From positions 1-6,088 of the forward strand of contig JAATVR010000394.1 of assembly GCA_014523665.1 (NCBI GenBank): a stretch of 6,088 bases of DNA, read 5' to 3'. This DNA is from Nitrososphaerales archaeon TH526. Lineage in GTDB: Archaea > Thermoproteota > Nitrososphaeria > Nitrososphaerales > Nitrososphaeraceae. Of the stretch, positions 1-5,944 are shown in pieces. The position numbers and the translations under genes were made by a program. Position 1 is the stretch's first letter, and each line of letters begins with the position of its first letter. Below the pieces are notes generated by a model. The model searched no databases. It was not told the DNA's origin and saw nothing but the letters and a program-made list of their open reading frames with translations.

Positions 1-417
1 GATTTCCGGTACGCTAATCTAACTGATGCATACCTTCTTGATGCTAACTTGTTGGATGCTGACCTTCGTTATGCTAATCTAACTGATGTCGATCTAAGTT
101 ACGCCGATTTAACAGATGCTGATCTATCAAATGCCAGTTTAACAGATGCTGATCTATCAAATGCTAATCTAAACCGTGCAATTATTGATTTCGCCAATCT
201 GACAAATGCTAGTCTCCGCCATGCCGATCTGACACAAGCAGATTTACGAGGTTCGTATCTCACGAACGCATCTCTACTCCTTGCAGATCTTGATGGTTCT
301 TTATTTGATTGTAACAGTGTGAGGACTGCTAATTTTACCGTTAATACGAGTCAAGTTCACATTGTAGATTCGAATTTAAACGTAGTCTCTAATTGTTCGG
401 TGAATTTGCATGAATAA
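1..417 (+). CDS. Pentapeptide-repeat protein, 5' partial
   Basis: Reading from base 1 in frame 1 gives 138 residues ending at TAA (415-417), with no stop before the left edge, so the start lies outside the window; a TTG at 49 is internal. From residue 3 the chain is about 22 consecutive five-residue units of the A(D/N)LxX type (RYANL, TDAYL, LDADL, SYADL, TDADL, SNANL and so on), with Leu, Ile or Phe at the centre and Ala two places before it. This family folds as a right-handed quadrilateral beta-helix. The last 24 or so residues leave the repeat (TVNTSQVHIVDSN...) and probably form a C-terminal cap. Family members range from DNA-mimic gyrase inhibitors to proteins of unknown role, so no specific function can be given. 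Repeat assignment is sure; function is unknown. The next gene is on the same strand but 133 bases away. Confidence 0.9.
   Translation, partial: DFRYANLTDAYLLDANLLDADLRYANLTDVDLSYADLTDADLSNASLTDADLSNANLNRAIIDFANLTNASLRHADLTQADLRGSYLTNASLLLADLDGSLFDCNSVRTANFTVNTSQVHIVDSNLNVVSNCSVNLHE
108..164 (+). repeat. 30-bp tandem duplication in the pentapeptide gene
   Basis: Bases 108-134 and 138-164 are identical over 27 positions with a period of 30, which is exactly two pentapeptides (TDADL-SNAxL). Neighbouring units differ more at the DNA level, so this looks like a recent in-frame expansion of the coil. Confidence 0.85.
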
Positions 418-550
418 GTGGATTGCCAGCCTACTCCTCCCTAAATATCCGATGCTTGTAATAGTTATGGGTCAACTTAGGGCTAGTCAGTTTTGGGTTC
501 TTGTCTGTTATTCAAGAAGAATAGTAGCTAATAGATCTATATGCACATTG

Positions 551-1305
551 ATGAAACAGTATTTCTGTCAGTACATTAGAAATCTCTTTAACCCTTTGGA
601 TAATAAAATAGTGACAGTTGCTGCTGGAATTATATTCTTTGATGATGAAAAAGGGCTTCAAAGATGTCTACATTCTATACAATCATATGTGGATCTCATA
701 ATTGCAATAGATGGAAAGTTCAAGTATTTTGAAGACGATCATGACATCAGTGTTGATAATTCAAGAAAGGTTGTAGAATCGTTTCCTAATGCAAATTATT
801 ATTGCTATCCTAATCTTACAGAAATAGATAAGAGAAACAAATATCTTGAAATTGCCGGTATCAAAAAGATAGATTTCCTTCTAGTTATTGATTCAGATGA
901 GTATGCAGTTATAGACATGAATGAGTTTTCCAGTAATCTCACCAAGATAAAAAAATACAAACTAGTGCTTTAGCTGAAGGTAAAAAGCAAGATACTCCAG
1001 ATGTTTATGGCATTAAAATATTTGAAAAGCATTTTGAAAAGCCAGATTTTATCAGAGAGAGGTACATAGAAAGGATATTTTACAAACCCTCTAAATTAAG
1101 ATATCAATTCATTCATTGCAATTTAGTTGACATTGATCGTCCATCTAGAAATTTTACAACAAGGAAATATACATCGGAGATCGATGGTATAACTCTATAT
1201 AATGACGATGAACTTCGAAGTAATCATTATTTACAGGAAAGTATGCGATATCAAAGAGAACTGCTTAAAAGTGAGATAAATGCACGTAAGAAAATATTTG
1301 CGTAA
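551..1305 (+). pseudogene. GT-A glycosyltransferase-like protein, split by a -1 frameshift
   Basis: Frame 2 encodes 140 residues from ATG 551 to TAG 971-973. Frame 1 then continues the protein (TSALAEGKK, DTPDVYGIKIFEKHFEKP, RERYIERIFY) to TAA 1303-1305. Joining them at the A7 run 949-955 gives about 251 residues. Visible features are a first beta strand (KIVTVAAGIIFFDDEKGL, residues 19-36), IIAIDGKF near 50-57, and VIDSDE near 112-117, which resembles the DxD metal and nucleotide-sugar site of GT-A enzymes. The fold is inferred from these; the sugar and acceptor are unknown. The frame stays open up to an ATG at 410, but residues from there look non-native, so ATG 551 is preferred. The frame change needs one extra A in the run, or ribosomal slippage. 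As written, the 140-residue product keeps the DSDE site but loses the C-terminal half. Confidence 0.65.
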
Positions 1306-1311
1306 GCGATA

Positions 1312-1697
1312 CTAGTCCAGACTGGCTGTGTGCTGGTCGCCTGGTGTAGATTCAACAACAGACGATGATACTATGAATTTTTTGCCATGATGACGGAATG
1401 CGAAACACTTGTAGAAAATTGATTGCAGTTCTCTGATAGATATGTGGCAGTGATGGCTTACGTCATAGCCTGGAATGTCACCAATGTTTATCAACTACTA
1501 CGACATTCTGCCTGTTTTATGCCAGCATAATTATCTTCTATCATCTGTTGGATTCCTCTTTTCATGACATTGTTGGTATCTATCGATATTTCATTACCTT
1601 CTTCCAAAGTGAGGAATGGATTGGGTTGTATCCCTATACTGCCTTGTATTGTCTTAGTTGTCGAACAAACAGACCTTCGTGTAATATAGAGATAAAT
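1312..1697 (-). pseudogene. Possible decayed gene in two frames, unrecognised
   Basis: On the minus strand, 1697 down to 1491 is open for 68 codons and looks protein-like (TIQGSIGIQPNPFLTLEEG, then an amphipathic segment MKRGIQQMIEDNYAGIKQAE), ending in TGA at 1493-1491. Its only ATG codons are internal (the first is the M of MKRG). A second frame takes over at TTG 1494 and runs 60 codons to TAG 1314-1312 (GDIPGYDVSHHCHISIREL, FAFRHHGKKFIVSSSVVES), with two TAG codons directly upstream in that frame. Codon use in the first part resembles the intact genes. I read this as the remains of one gene with a frameshift near 1494 and a lost 5' end, but I recognise no family. Two unrelated chance open frames remain possible. 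Confidence 0.3.
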
Positions 1698-1860
1698 TCA
1701 ATATCTAGGCATTAGCTACTGCTGAAGTCAAATTGCGGAGTATTTTAGAATTTACAAACATATGGGAAGATCATTTTTTTAGGCTACAGGATTTGATCAC
1801 AGATCCAGGGTAAGGATTGCGCCTGTAAATGCCACTACTAATATTGAACGATTAAAAAAT

Positions 1861-1868
1861 CTTATTTT
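1861..1868 (+). promoter_or_regulatory. Putative TATA-like box for the secreted-protein gene
   Basis: CTTATTTT is centred about 30 bases before ATG 1895, the spacing expected for archaeal TBP-driven transcription starting at or just before the start codon. There is no ribosome-binding site before the ATG, which fits a leaderless transcript. An A-run at 1851-1859 is an alternative but lies about 39 bases away. Confidence 0.35.
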
Positions 1869-1894
1869 CTACTCGTATTTGATCTAATCTCAAG

Positions 1895-2449
1895 ATGATA
1901 TTAAAATCAACTCTATTCTTAGGTATATTATCGTCAGTTTTGTTATTTCCCCTATTTTTTGAAAACGAAGTACAAGCACAAACGATTGGAAAAGACTCCA
2001 TTTCATTTAAGGCGGCCGTTCAACCGTCCTATGCAGGAGATACACTTCCAGGTATCACACCAAAGTCTAACTTTACATTTGGCTCTGGGAGCCTATTATG
2101 TCCTGCTAATGACTGCAAACAAGAGTTGATAGGTGCATTCTACAGCATAACAAGTCCAGCATCTCCTGCAATACAGGAGACTTTAAAGATCGAAAACAAA
2201 ACAGCATCGACACCAGATATCATAAAATACAGCCTGATTCCATTCGCCGGGAATTTTCACATAATAAGTATAGAAGAAAATAGAAAAACTGCTAATAGCG
2301 TTCTAATGTTTACTGGCGACTTTGGCCTGGGTGGCGGTACAACCGCTGTAGATGCAATAACAAATCCAGAGTTCAAGTATAGTGTAACTGGAACTTTTGA
2401 CAATGTTACTAAGGTATTGAAATTTGAAGGAGAAAGAATTACGTCTTAA
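1895..2449 (+). CDS. Secreted beta-rich protein with signal peptide, unknown function
   Basis: The 184-residue product starts with a clear export signal: Lys-4, hydrophobic core from residue 6 to 22 (TLFLGILSSVLLFPLFF), and a V-Q-A site that predicts cleavage after Ala-28. The mature part (about 156 residues) is rich in Ser, Thr, Gly and alternating hydrophobics, as in a beta-sandwich or barrel. Cys-69 and Cys-74 (CPANDC) are the only cysteines and probably form a disulfide outside the cell. FTFGSGSLLCP near 60-70 and the pattern TGTFDNVTKVLKFEGE near the end resemble strand-turn-strand units found in many paralogous secreted thaumarchaeal proteins; I infer membership and cannot name a domain. 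ATG 1895 is the only start that keeps the whole signal peptide. The protein ends at TAA 2447-2449, but the same frame continues with a hydrophobic stretch to TGA 2534-2536 (separate entry). Confidence 0.8.
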   Translation: MILKSTLFLGILSSVLLFPLFFENEVQAQTIGKDSISFKAAVQPSYAGDTLPGITPKSNFTFGSGSLLCPANDCKQELIGAFYSITSPASPAIQETLKIENKTASTPDIIKYSLIPFAGNFHIISIEENRKTANSVLMFTGDFGLGGGTTAVDAITNPEFKYSVTGTFDNVTKVLKFEGERITS

Positions 2450-2536
2450 TCTATATTTGCTACCGACATAATTGCGGCTGTCATTGTCATTACTAGTATT
2501 GTTGTTAGTCAGATAGCAACTATCTCTCCCTCGTGA
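2450..2536 (+). other. In-frame hydrophobic stretch after the secreted protein's stop
   Basis: After TAA 2447-2449 the same frame stays open for 28 codons to TGA 2534-2536 and encodes SIFATD followed by IIAAVIVITSIVV, long enough and apolar enough to resemble a C-terminal membrane anchor. It could be a tail cut off by a nonsense mutation, or chance, since an open run this long is not rare and T-rich DNA encodes hydrophobic residues. Confidence 0.25.
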
Positions 2537-2865
2537 TACCGCAAGCGATATTGCGCTGGTACTGAAGCAAAGACAGTTTTCTGATAGTTTGATTGGTCAG
2601 AATATTCTTTTTCTAGGACCCATCTACTTTCAATCTGATTGTAGTATTTACTGTAATATAGACCATGCCCAAGCAAGAGTCATCAAATCATTATTCATAT
2701 AAGCAAACATCTGCAGATAACGTCTTCGGTTAGGCGTAAGTAGGAATCAAGATACGTAGAAAAGACGACCAAGCAATCCCTCAGCGACTGTTCATTCTAT
2801 GGGGATCATCAAGCTATTTCTATTTTCAGAAAAATTCAGGATTTCCGATGAATGTTAGGACAAGG
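2450..2865. other. 416-bp intergenic region between convergent genes
   Basis: This lies between the stop of the secreted-protein gene and the stop of the minus-strand zinc-ribbon gene. Besides the hydrophobic stretch at its left edge it contains a weak hairpin at 2537-2561 (TACCGCAA pairing with TTGC-GGTA around a three-base bulge). Only short open frames are present on either strand, and I see no gene, tRNA or repeat in 2562-2865. Confidence 0.5.
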
Positions 2866-3099
2866 TCATTTAATATGCAGCATCTTTCTTATGCGAGATG
2901 ACTTCTTGTCAGGAGTATTATTATTGTCGTCACCATGAGTAGCGGTATTAGGTTTAATTATCTCATATGAGCCATCAATATATTTTGTTACGATTATTTC
3001 ACAATAGCCACACTCATATCTCTTAGTTGGGGGATCATGAAGGATAGATCCATTCTTCCAAACCATAAGAGTACCACAGTTAGGACAATACATAGTCAT
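2866..3099 (-). CDS. Small zinc-ribbon protein
   Basis: The product is 77 residues if started at ATG 3099-3097 (75 from ATG 3093-3091). It opens with MTMYCPNCGTLMVW and has a second knuckle ECGYCE 25 residues later, so CPNC and CGYC can hold one zinc ion in a rubredoxin-like ribbon, as in archaeal transcription-related and RNA-related zinc ribbons. The C-terminal third is hydrophilic, with an Asp/Asn-rich run (HGDDNNN) and a basic end (KKSSRIRKMLHIK) that could contact nucleic acid or protein; that is inference. The frame extends to a GTG at 3141, which would add 14 residues with another CHC pair, but that GTG sits inside an inverted repeat and would overlap the likely TATA box, so the shorter start is preferred. 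The specific role is unknown. Confidence 0.7.
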   Translation of the reverse strand: MTMYCPNCGTLMVWKNGSILHDPPTKRYECGYCEIIVTKYIDGSYEIIKPNTATHGDDNNNTPDKKSSRIRKMLHIK

Positions 3100-3126
3100 G
3101 AGTGTACCACAATGACATATTCTCCT

Positions 3127-3147
3127 TATTAAGTACTCCACTTAATA
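3127..3147 (-). promoter_or_regulatory. Inverted repeat at the zinc-ribbon promoter, possible operator
   Basis: TATTAAGT at 3127-3134 and ACTTAATA at 3140-3147 are perfect 8-bp inverted arms around a 5-base spacer. The inner part on the minus strand supplies a TTAATA box centred about 30 bases before ATG 3099, the right place for an archaeal TATA element. A dyad over the core promoter suggests binding of a dimeric repressor, possibly autoregulation; no regulator is identified here. Confidence 0.4.
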
Positions 3148-3184
3148 GTCCAATGTAGGTGCATTCTGATTCAATGAGAATTCA

Positions 3185-3213
3185 AGAAAAACCTCTTAGA
3201 GTGAGACGGTCTC
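3185..3213 (-). terminator. Possible terminator of the SnoaL-like gene
   Basis: Reading the minus strand after the stop at 3252, a short dyad GAGAC-C-GTCTC (3213-3203) is followed by GGTTTTTCTTG (about 3195-3185). Archaeal termination relies mainly on T-runs, so this fits, but the stem is short and the T-run modest. Confidence 0.25.
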
Positions 3214-3251
3214 TCATCAATCATACTCCACCTAATTCACTACAAAAGTAA

Positions 3252-3830
3252 CTATGATGCTTTTCTTTTTTCCCCGACATTCTTCGATAATGTCGTTCTT
3301 TTTTCCCCGACATTCTTCGATAATGTCGTGGCTAGTTGGTGAAGTCTTTTTGATTGTTGAATGCCGGTTATGGGCAGGTGTGTCATGGTAAGAAGACCAA
3401 TCTGAGATAACAAAGATGCCTGATCCCAATATATGTGCTCATGGACTATTTTGCTGCCCTTAAATTTCACTACAACGACAAGAGGCAATTCAACATAGTT
3501 ACCTGTTGGAGGTACGTCAGGTAACATAAAATCAATTTCTCGATCGTGAGTAAATTTTAGGATAAGTTCGTCTACAAACTGATCTTTGCCTATTGTCCGT
3601 GAAACACGTTCAAATTTGGTATCCTTTGGCATTTTACCAACAAGGTGCTTTTTGTAAAAATTATACACTCCATTATAACCGACACCTCCGGTGAGTACAG
3701 GTACGTGATGCACGTAAGGCTGTTTAATCATAGTCTTCATGGTTATCTCAATGTTAGGATCTTCGAATTCTGACCTAACATGTTTGTCGAAGACCTTTCC
3801 CAGGTCCGCAGTCATCGTTCGTTTATTCAT
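3252..3830 (-). CDS. SnoaL/NTF2-like fold protein with a repeat-extended C-terminus
   Basis: The 192-residue product matches the SnoaL-like branch of the NTF2 fold over residues 9-165. Hallmarks are FDKHVRSEFE (14-23), PYVHHVPVLTGGVG (38-51), VYNFYKKHLVGKMP (55-68), RTIGKDQFVDE (78-88), FTHDREIDFMLPDVPPTG (93-110), LPLVVVVKF (115-123) and VHEHIYWDQASLL (129-141). His-41/His-42, Asp-96 and the HEHIYWDQ strand lie where family members have pocket residues. Members include polyketide cyclases and many proteins of unknown substrate, often in thaumarchaea and actinobacteria, so no reaction is assigned. The family usually ends near residue 165 (ITGIQQSKRL). Here 22 residues follow as two copies of TTLSKNVGEKR (168-178, 179-189) and then KAS, encoded by a tandem palindromic repeat. 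ATG 3830 is supported by a TATA-like box about 30 bases upstream; Met-6 is the alternative. Confidence 0.85.
   Translation of the reverse strand: MNKRTMTADLGKVFDKHVRSEFEDPNIEITMKTMIKQPYVHHVPVLTGGVGYNGVYNFYKKHLVGKMPKDTKFERVSRTIGKDQFVDELILKFTHDREIDFMLPDVPPTGNYVELPLVVVVKFKGSKIVHEHIYWDQASLLSQIGLLTMTHLPITGIQQSKRLHQLATTLSKNVGEKRTTLSKNVGEKRKAS
3263..3329. repeat. Two tandem copies of a 33-bp palindrome-bearing unit
   Basis: Bases 3263-3296 equal bases 3296-3329 (period 33, no mismatch). Each unit holds a 7-bp perfect stem, CGACATT and AATGTCG, around the loop CTTCGAT (stems 3275-3281/3289-3295 and 3308-3314/3322-3328), next to a CTTTTTTCCCC tract. The period is 11 codons, so the SnoaL-like gene stays open through both copies. 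Confidence 0.9.
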
Positions 3831-3855
3831 AATGACACACGAATATGGGCTCTGA

Positions 3856-3864
3856 TCTAAATAA
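3856..3864 (-). promoter_or_regulatory. Putative TATA-like box for the SnoaL-like gene
   Basis: On the minus strand TTTATTTAG is centred about 30 bases before ATG 3830. No Shine-Dalgarno sequence precedes the ATG, so the transcript probably starts within a few bases of the start codon. This favours ATG 3830 over Met-6. Confidence 0.45.
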
Positions 3865-4105
3865 AGGTCCTGTTCAAGATTCTTGCTCTCTTGCTTTATG
3901 ATGTATAGAAAAAACGCTTAAAATTTCAAGAAAAGAGATTATAACGGATCATCTCATGACCGCTTGTCACCTGCACCTCACACATTTTCATTTGCAAATT
4001 TCTTAGCTGATTATTAGTCTTAAGTATGAACGGGTCTTTATCACAATTATTCTAGACTCAATTTTGAATTAAGATCGTCAATTCTGAAGAGATACAAAAA
4101 ATACA

Positions 4106-4113
4106 CTTAAAAC
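4106..4113 (+). promoter_or_regulatory. Putative TATA-like box for the small membrane-protein gene
   Basis: CTTAAAAC is centred about 28 bases before ATG 4137, preceded by an A-rich stretch as expected for a BRE-TATA pair. The spacing fits a leaderless or nearly leaderless transcript. Confidence 0.45.
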
Positions 4114-4136
4114 AAAGGGAAACTATAACATTGCCT

Positions 4137-4238
4137 ATGCAAAAAGAACTGCTTAAATTTATACTAGCCATTTCTGGATTTTTCGCTCTATTTGGGATCG
4201 GATACTTTCTAAATCAATATTTTCGATCTGGGTCTTGA
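4137..4238 (+). CDS. 33-residue single-helix membrane protein
   Basis: ATG 4137 to TGA 4236-4238 encodes 33 residues: a short charged start (MQKELLK), one continuous hydrophobic helix from about Phe-8 to Phe-24 (FILAISGFFALFGIGYF), and a polar tail with one Arg (LNQYFRSGS). It looks like a small one-pass membrane protein; the two Lys at the N-terminus and one Arg after the helix suggest the N-terminus faces the cytoplasm. Support for a real gene comes from the clean helix, the centred Gly residues, and a TATA-like box at the proper distance. It is not recognisable as a known subunit; small helices of this kind are often accessory subunits of membrane complexes, which is speculation here. The next coding remnant starts 160 bases downstream and is probably unrelated. 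Confidence 0.5.
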   Translation: MQKELLKFILAISGFFALFGIGYFLNQYFRSGS

Positions 4239-4397
4239 TAAACCTAGAAAACAGATTTAGTTATTTGACTCTACCACTATCCTAGTTCTCATCCGTACGA
4301 TCTAACCACCGCCCCATCCTCTCAATCCTACTCGTCGTCCTCTTAAAAATGACAACTATTCAAGTCACTAATTTATGAACAATGAACAAATAAATGA
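4239..4397. other. Spacer before the metallo-beta-lactamase remnant
   Basis: A pyrimidine-rich stretch (about 4265-4345) with stops in all plus-strand frames. The missing N-terminal part of the metallo-beta-lactamase gene is not found here, so that gene is truncated and not merely frameshifted. Confidence 0.4.
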
Positions 4398-4912
4398 ATG
4401 CAGAACCTCAAATCATTTCTCCATTTCGAAAGTGATGAGTGGAGGAATGGAATTTCTTCAATCTCCAAAAATAAGGCTCGTATGTAGCGATTTAAGTTCA
4501 AAGCTAAATCTAACAGGATGGTACAACGTCCCAGTGAACCACATTTCATTTTGGGACAATGAAGCTCTAAAGACGGGTACCAAGTCTCCGATTTATCATG
4601 ACTCGTCATGTTCATCATTGGGACATCATGATGATATTCGAAGAAACAACAAAATCATTATTTACGTCGGATCTATTCATCCAACCTGGAGATAATCATA
4701 AGGCCGTCATTTCTGATGATCTATCAGAAAATATGATTAATTTATATCGAGCAGTTGGCATATTTGTTAGCGAACAGCCAGTACGAAGGACTACAGAAAG
4801 ACTTGTCAAGCTTAATCCAAGAATGGTATATCCAATGCACGGTAGTTGCTTAGATGGTTCAGTATTTCCAAAGTATGTAGAAGCAATAATGAAGAGATTT
4901 TGCTTATACTGA
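4398..4912 (+). pseudogene. Flavodiiron-type metallo-beta-lactamase fold protein, truncated and twice frameshifted
   Basis: Three frames together spell one protein. Frame 3 gives FLHFESDE (4416-4439). Frame 1, from 4441, gives GGMEFLQSPKIRLVCSDLSSKLNLTGWYNVPVN and FWDNEALKTGTK. Frame 2, from about 4589, gives RFIMTRHVHHWDIMMIFEETTKSLF, TSDLFIQPGD, LYRAVGIFVSEQPVR, LNPRMVYPMHGSCLDGS, ending at TGA 4910-4912. All expected metal ligands of the flavodiiron/ODP branch are still readable: HxExD (His 4422, Glu 4428, Asp 4434), the HVHHW histidine near 4607-4616, the SDLF aspartate at 4670 and the HG histidine at 4838. Intact relatives bind a di-iron centre and act in oxygen, NO or redox sensing or reduction. 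Two bases are missing near 4440 (the codon for the usual Cys), one extra C lies at 4588-4589, and about 40 or more N-terminal residues are absent. Decay looks recent because motifs are well kept. Confidence 0.8.
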
Positions 4913-5329
4913 TATGCTGCTTGGACAAAAGTTGTTATATTGCAAAATGCAAATAGGCAAATCACTATATTCTAAGTGAGAACGAGACCGGTGAACGAAT
5001 TTTAAGTGCTTGACTAGATGATTTCATAGAAACAAGTTACAAATCAATGGAAATATAAAAAACTAACTGAATAGATTAAAGATCGAATATTTTGGAGAAA
5101 GAAGTATTTGAAGAGGGTTGATGATAATAATGATTTGCGTTTTCTGCTAAACGAGTAAGATTATCACCTATCCCATCATATTGCCAGATAATAAATTTGT
5201 GACACCTCATGTCGAGACCTAGTTATTTTATAGGTTCAAGACTTGCATCACACTCTCCCTCTACTTGATGTATTTCATACATTATATTCTAAATCATATC
5301 GCAATTTTATATGGGACGAAATTATCCAA
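4913..5329. other. 417-bp A+T-rich region without a supported gene
   Basis: Stops are frequent in all frames for most of this stretch. The frame of the next gene is open from about 5243, but that part lacks a good start other than TTG. A TTATTTTATA box at 5223-5232 and ATTTTATA at 5304-5311 are possible promoter elements for the gene at 5330. No RNA gene or repeat was recognised. Confidence 0.5.
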
Positions 5330-5779
5330 ATGAATCATGATGCAGTAGCGAAGGTTGAATCTGAAGCTTATGAAGCATATAAAGAATTCAATGGGAGAAA
5401 ATACACTGGCATGAGAGTGGGAGGAAGTCATAAGTGGTATTATGACAAAGGCATCTGGAGCGAGAAAAAGATAACACCGGATAAATGGGAACTCACTTAT
5501 GCTGTCAACAAAAAGAGAGCATGGAATGCCCCAGAAGGTTCAGGCGTTCCAGTCGGAACAGAATATCATTGGTATATTCTTGCGCATCAAAATGTCAGAA
5601 AACTCGATGCAAATAACTATGCAACTTCAATGACGGGAATCAAATACAAATTAGCGCATAAACGTTCTGGTAGTGTAAATTGGAATACAAGTGACACTCA
5701 ACAAAGAAAGCAATTAATACAAATATTGGAGGAATTAATTCTTCAAGTGAAGAATGAGATGATCGAAGAGTCTCAGTAA
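5330..5779 (+). CDS. Conserved-looking soluble protein of unknown function
   Basis: From ATG 5330 to TAA 5777-5779 the product is 149 residues. It has an N-terminal helix (HDAVAKVESEAYEAYKEF, about 2-20), a Gly/Trp/Tyr-rich middle (KYTGMRVGGSHKWYYDKGIW, then WELTYAVNKKRAW), a stretch VPVGTEYHWYILAHQNVRKLD near 73-93, a basic segment (GIKYKLAHKRSG), and a C-terminal amphipathic helix (QLIQILEELILQVKNEMIEE). There is no signal peptide or membrane segment, so it is probably cytoplasmic. The basic, aromatic-rich middle could bind nucleic acid or a polyanion, which is only a suggestion. I do not recognise the family. The frame extends upstream to TTG 5243, adding 29 residues; ATG 5330 is preferred because candidate TATA boxes lie between. 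It is convergent with the minus-strand membrane gene to its right. Confidence 0.65.
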   Translation: MNHDAVAKVESEAYEAYKEFNGRKYTGMRVGGSHKWYYDKGIWSEKKITPDKWELTYAVNKKRAWNAPEGSGVPVGTEYHWYILAHQNVRKLDANNYATSMTGIKYKLAHKRSGSVNWNTSDTQQRKQLIQILEELILQVKNEMIEESQ

Positions 5780-5815
5780 ACTCCAATTGAAACGACTGTA
5801 TATGCCCGTCTTACA

Positions 5816-5944
5816 TCATTGAACTTTACGGTCCTTTCTTTTGTCTTCCACACCATTGTTGCCGTAATCTAATTTTTCATCGATCCGCTTCTGCAATTCT
5901 TTATACCGCTCATACTTCTTACTCCACTTTGAAAGCACGAACCA
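5816..5944 (-). other. In-frame coding extension beyond the TAG of the right-edge gene
   Basis: Directly after TAG 5947-5945 the same minus-strand frame is open for 42 codons to TGA 5818-5816. It begins WFVLSKWSKKYERYKELQ and continues KRIDEKLDYGNN, then a charged end (EDKRKDRK). This is a plausible cytoplasmic, positively charged, coiled-coil-like tail directly after a membrane helix, as expected if the TAG interrupts one longer protein. Confidence 0.5.

Larger units (their letters stand above)
1306..1894. other. 589-bp gap with little intact coding sequence
   Basis: No intact gene is convincing on either strand. The left part holds a possible decayed minus-strand gene (1312-1697). Bases 1698-1860 have stops in all frames apart from short open stretches. 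The right end carries the likely promoter of the secreted-protein gene. No tRNA, strong hairpin or long repeat was seen. Confidence 0.5.
3831..4136. other. 306-bp region between two divergently transcribed genes
   Basis: This lies between the SnoaL-like gene (leftward) and the small membrane-protein gene (rightward), and each end carries a TATA-like box. Only very short open frames occur in the middle. No inverted repeat, tRNA or other gene was seen. Confidence 0.5.

Noticed and set aside
410..550. ATG 410 as the start of the glycosyltransferase-like gene, overlapping the pentapeptide gene by 8 bases
   Set aside because: The 47 extra residues do not resemble the start of such a protein, and the fold begins after ATG 551. 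Translational coupling remains possible but unsupported.
1761..1890. A plus-strand coding stretch reading APVNATTNIERLKNL before the secreted-protein gene
   Set aside because: It is interrupted by a TAG after six codons, has no other start, and overlaps the likely promoter region.
2537..2561. An imperfect hairpin after the secreted-protein gene as terminator or small RNA
   Set aside because: The stem is bulged and short and there is no T-run directly after it.
3275..3304. A functional plus-strand intrinsic terminator (hairpin followed by T-rich DNA)
   Set aside because: There is no plus-strand gene between 2449 and this point, and archaea do not depend on hairpin terminators. The structure is better explained by the repeat unit.
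3263..3329. A CRISPR array
   Set aside because: The two 33-bp copies abut directly with no spacer, sit inside an intact gene, and there are only two.
3232..3429. Minus-strand 65-codon open frame with a repeated IIEECRGKK motif
   Set aside because: It is the shifted-frame reading of the 3' end of the SnoaL-like gene; its repetition comes from the 33-bp DNA repeat.
4373..4965. Two minus-strand open frames of 81 and 89 codons
   Set aside because: Both lie opposite the metallo-beta-lactamase remnant, whose plus-strand motifs are unmistakable; the minus-strand translations show no family features.
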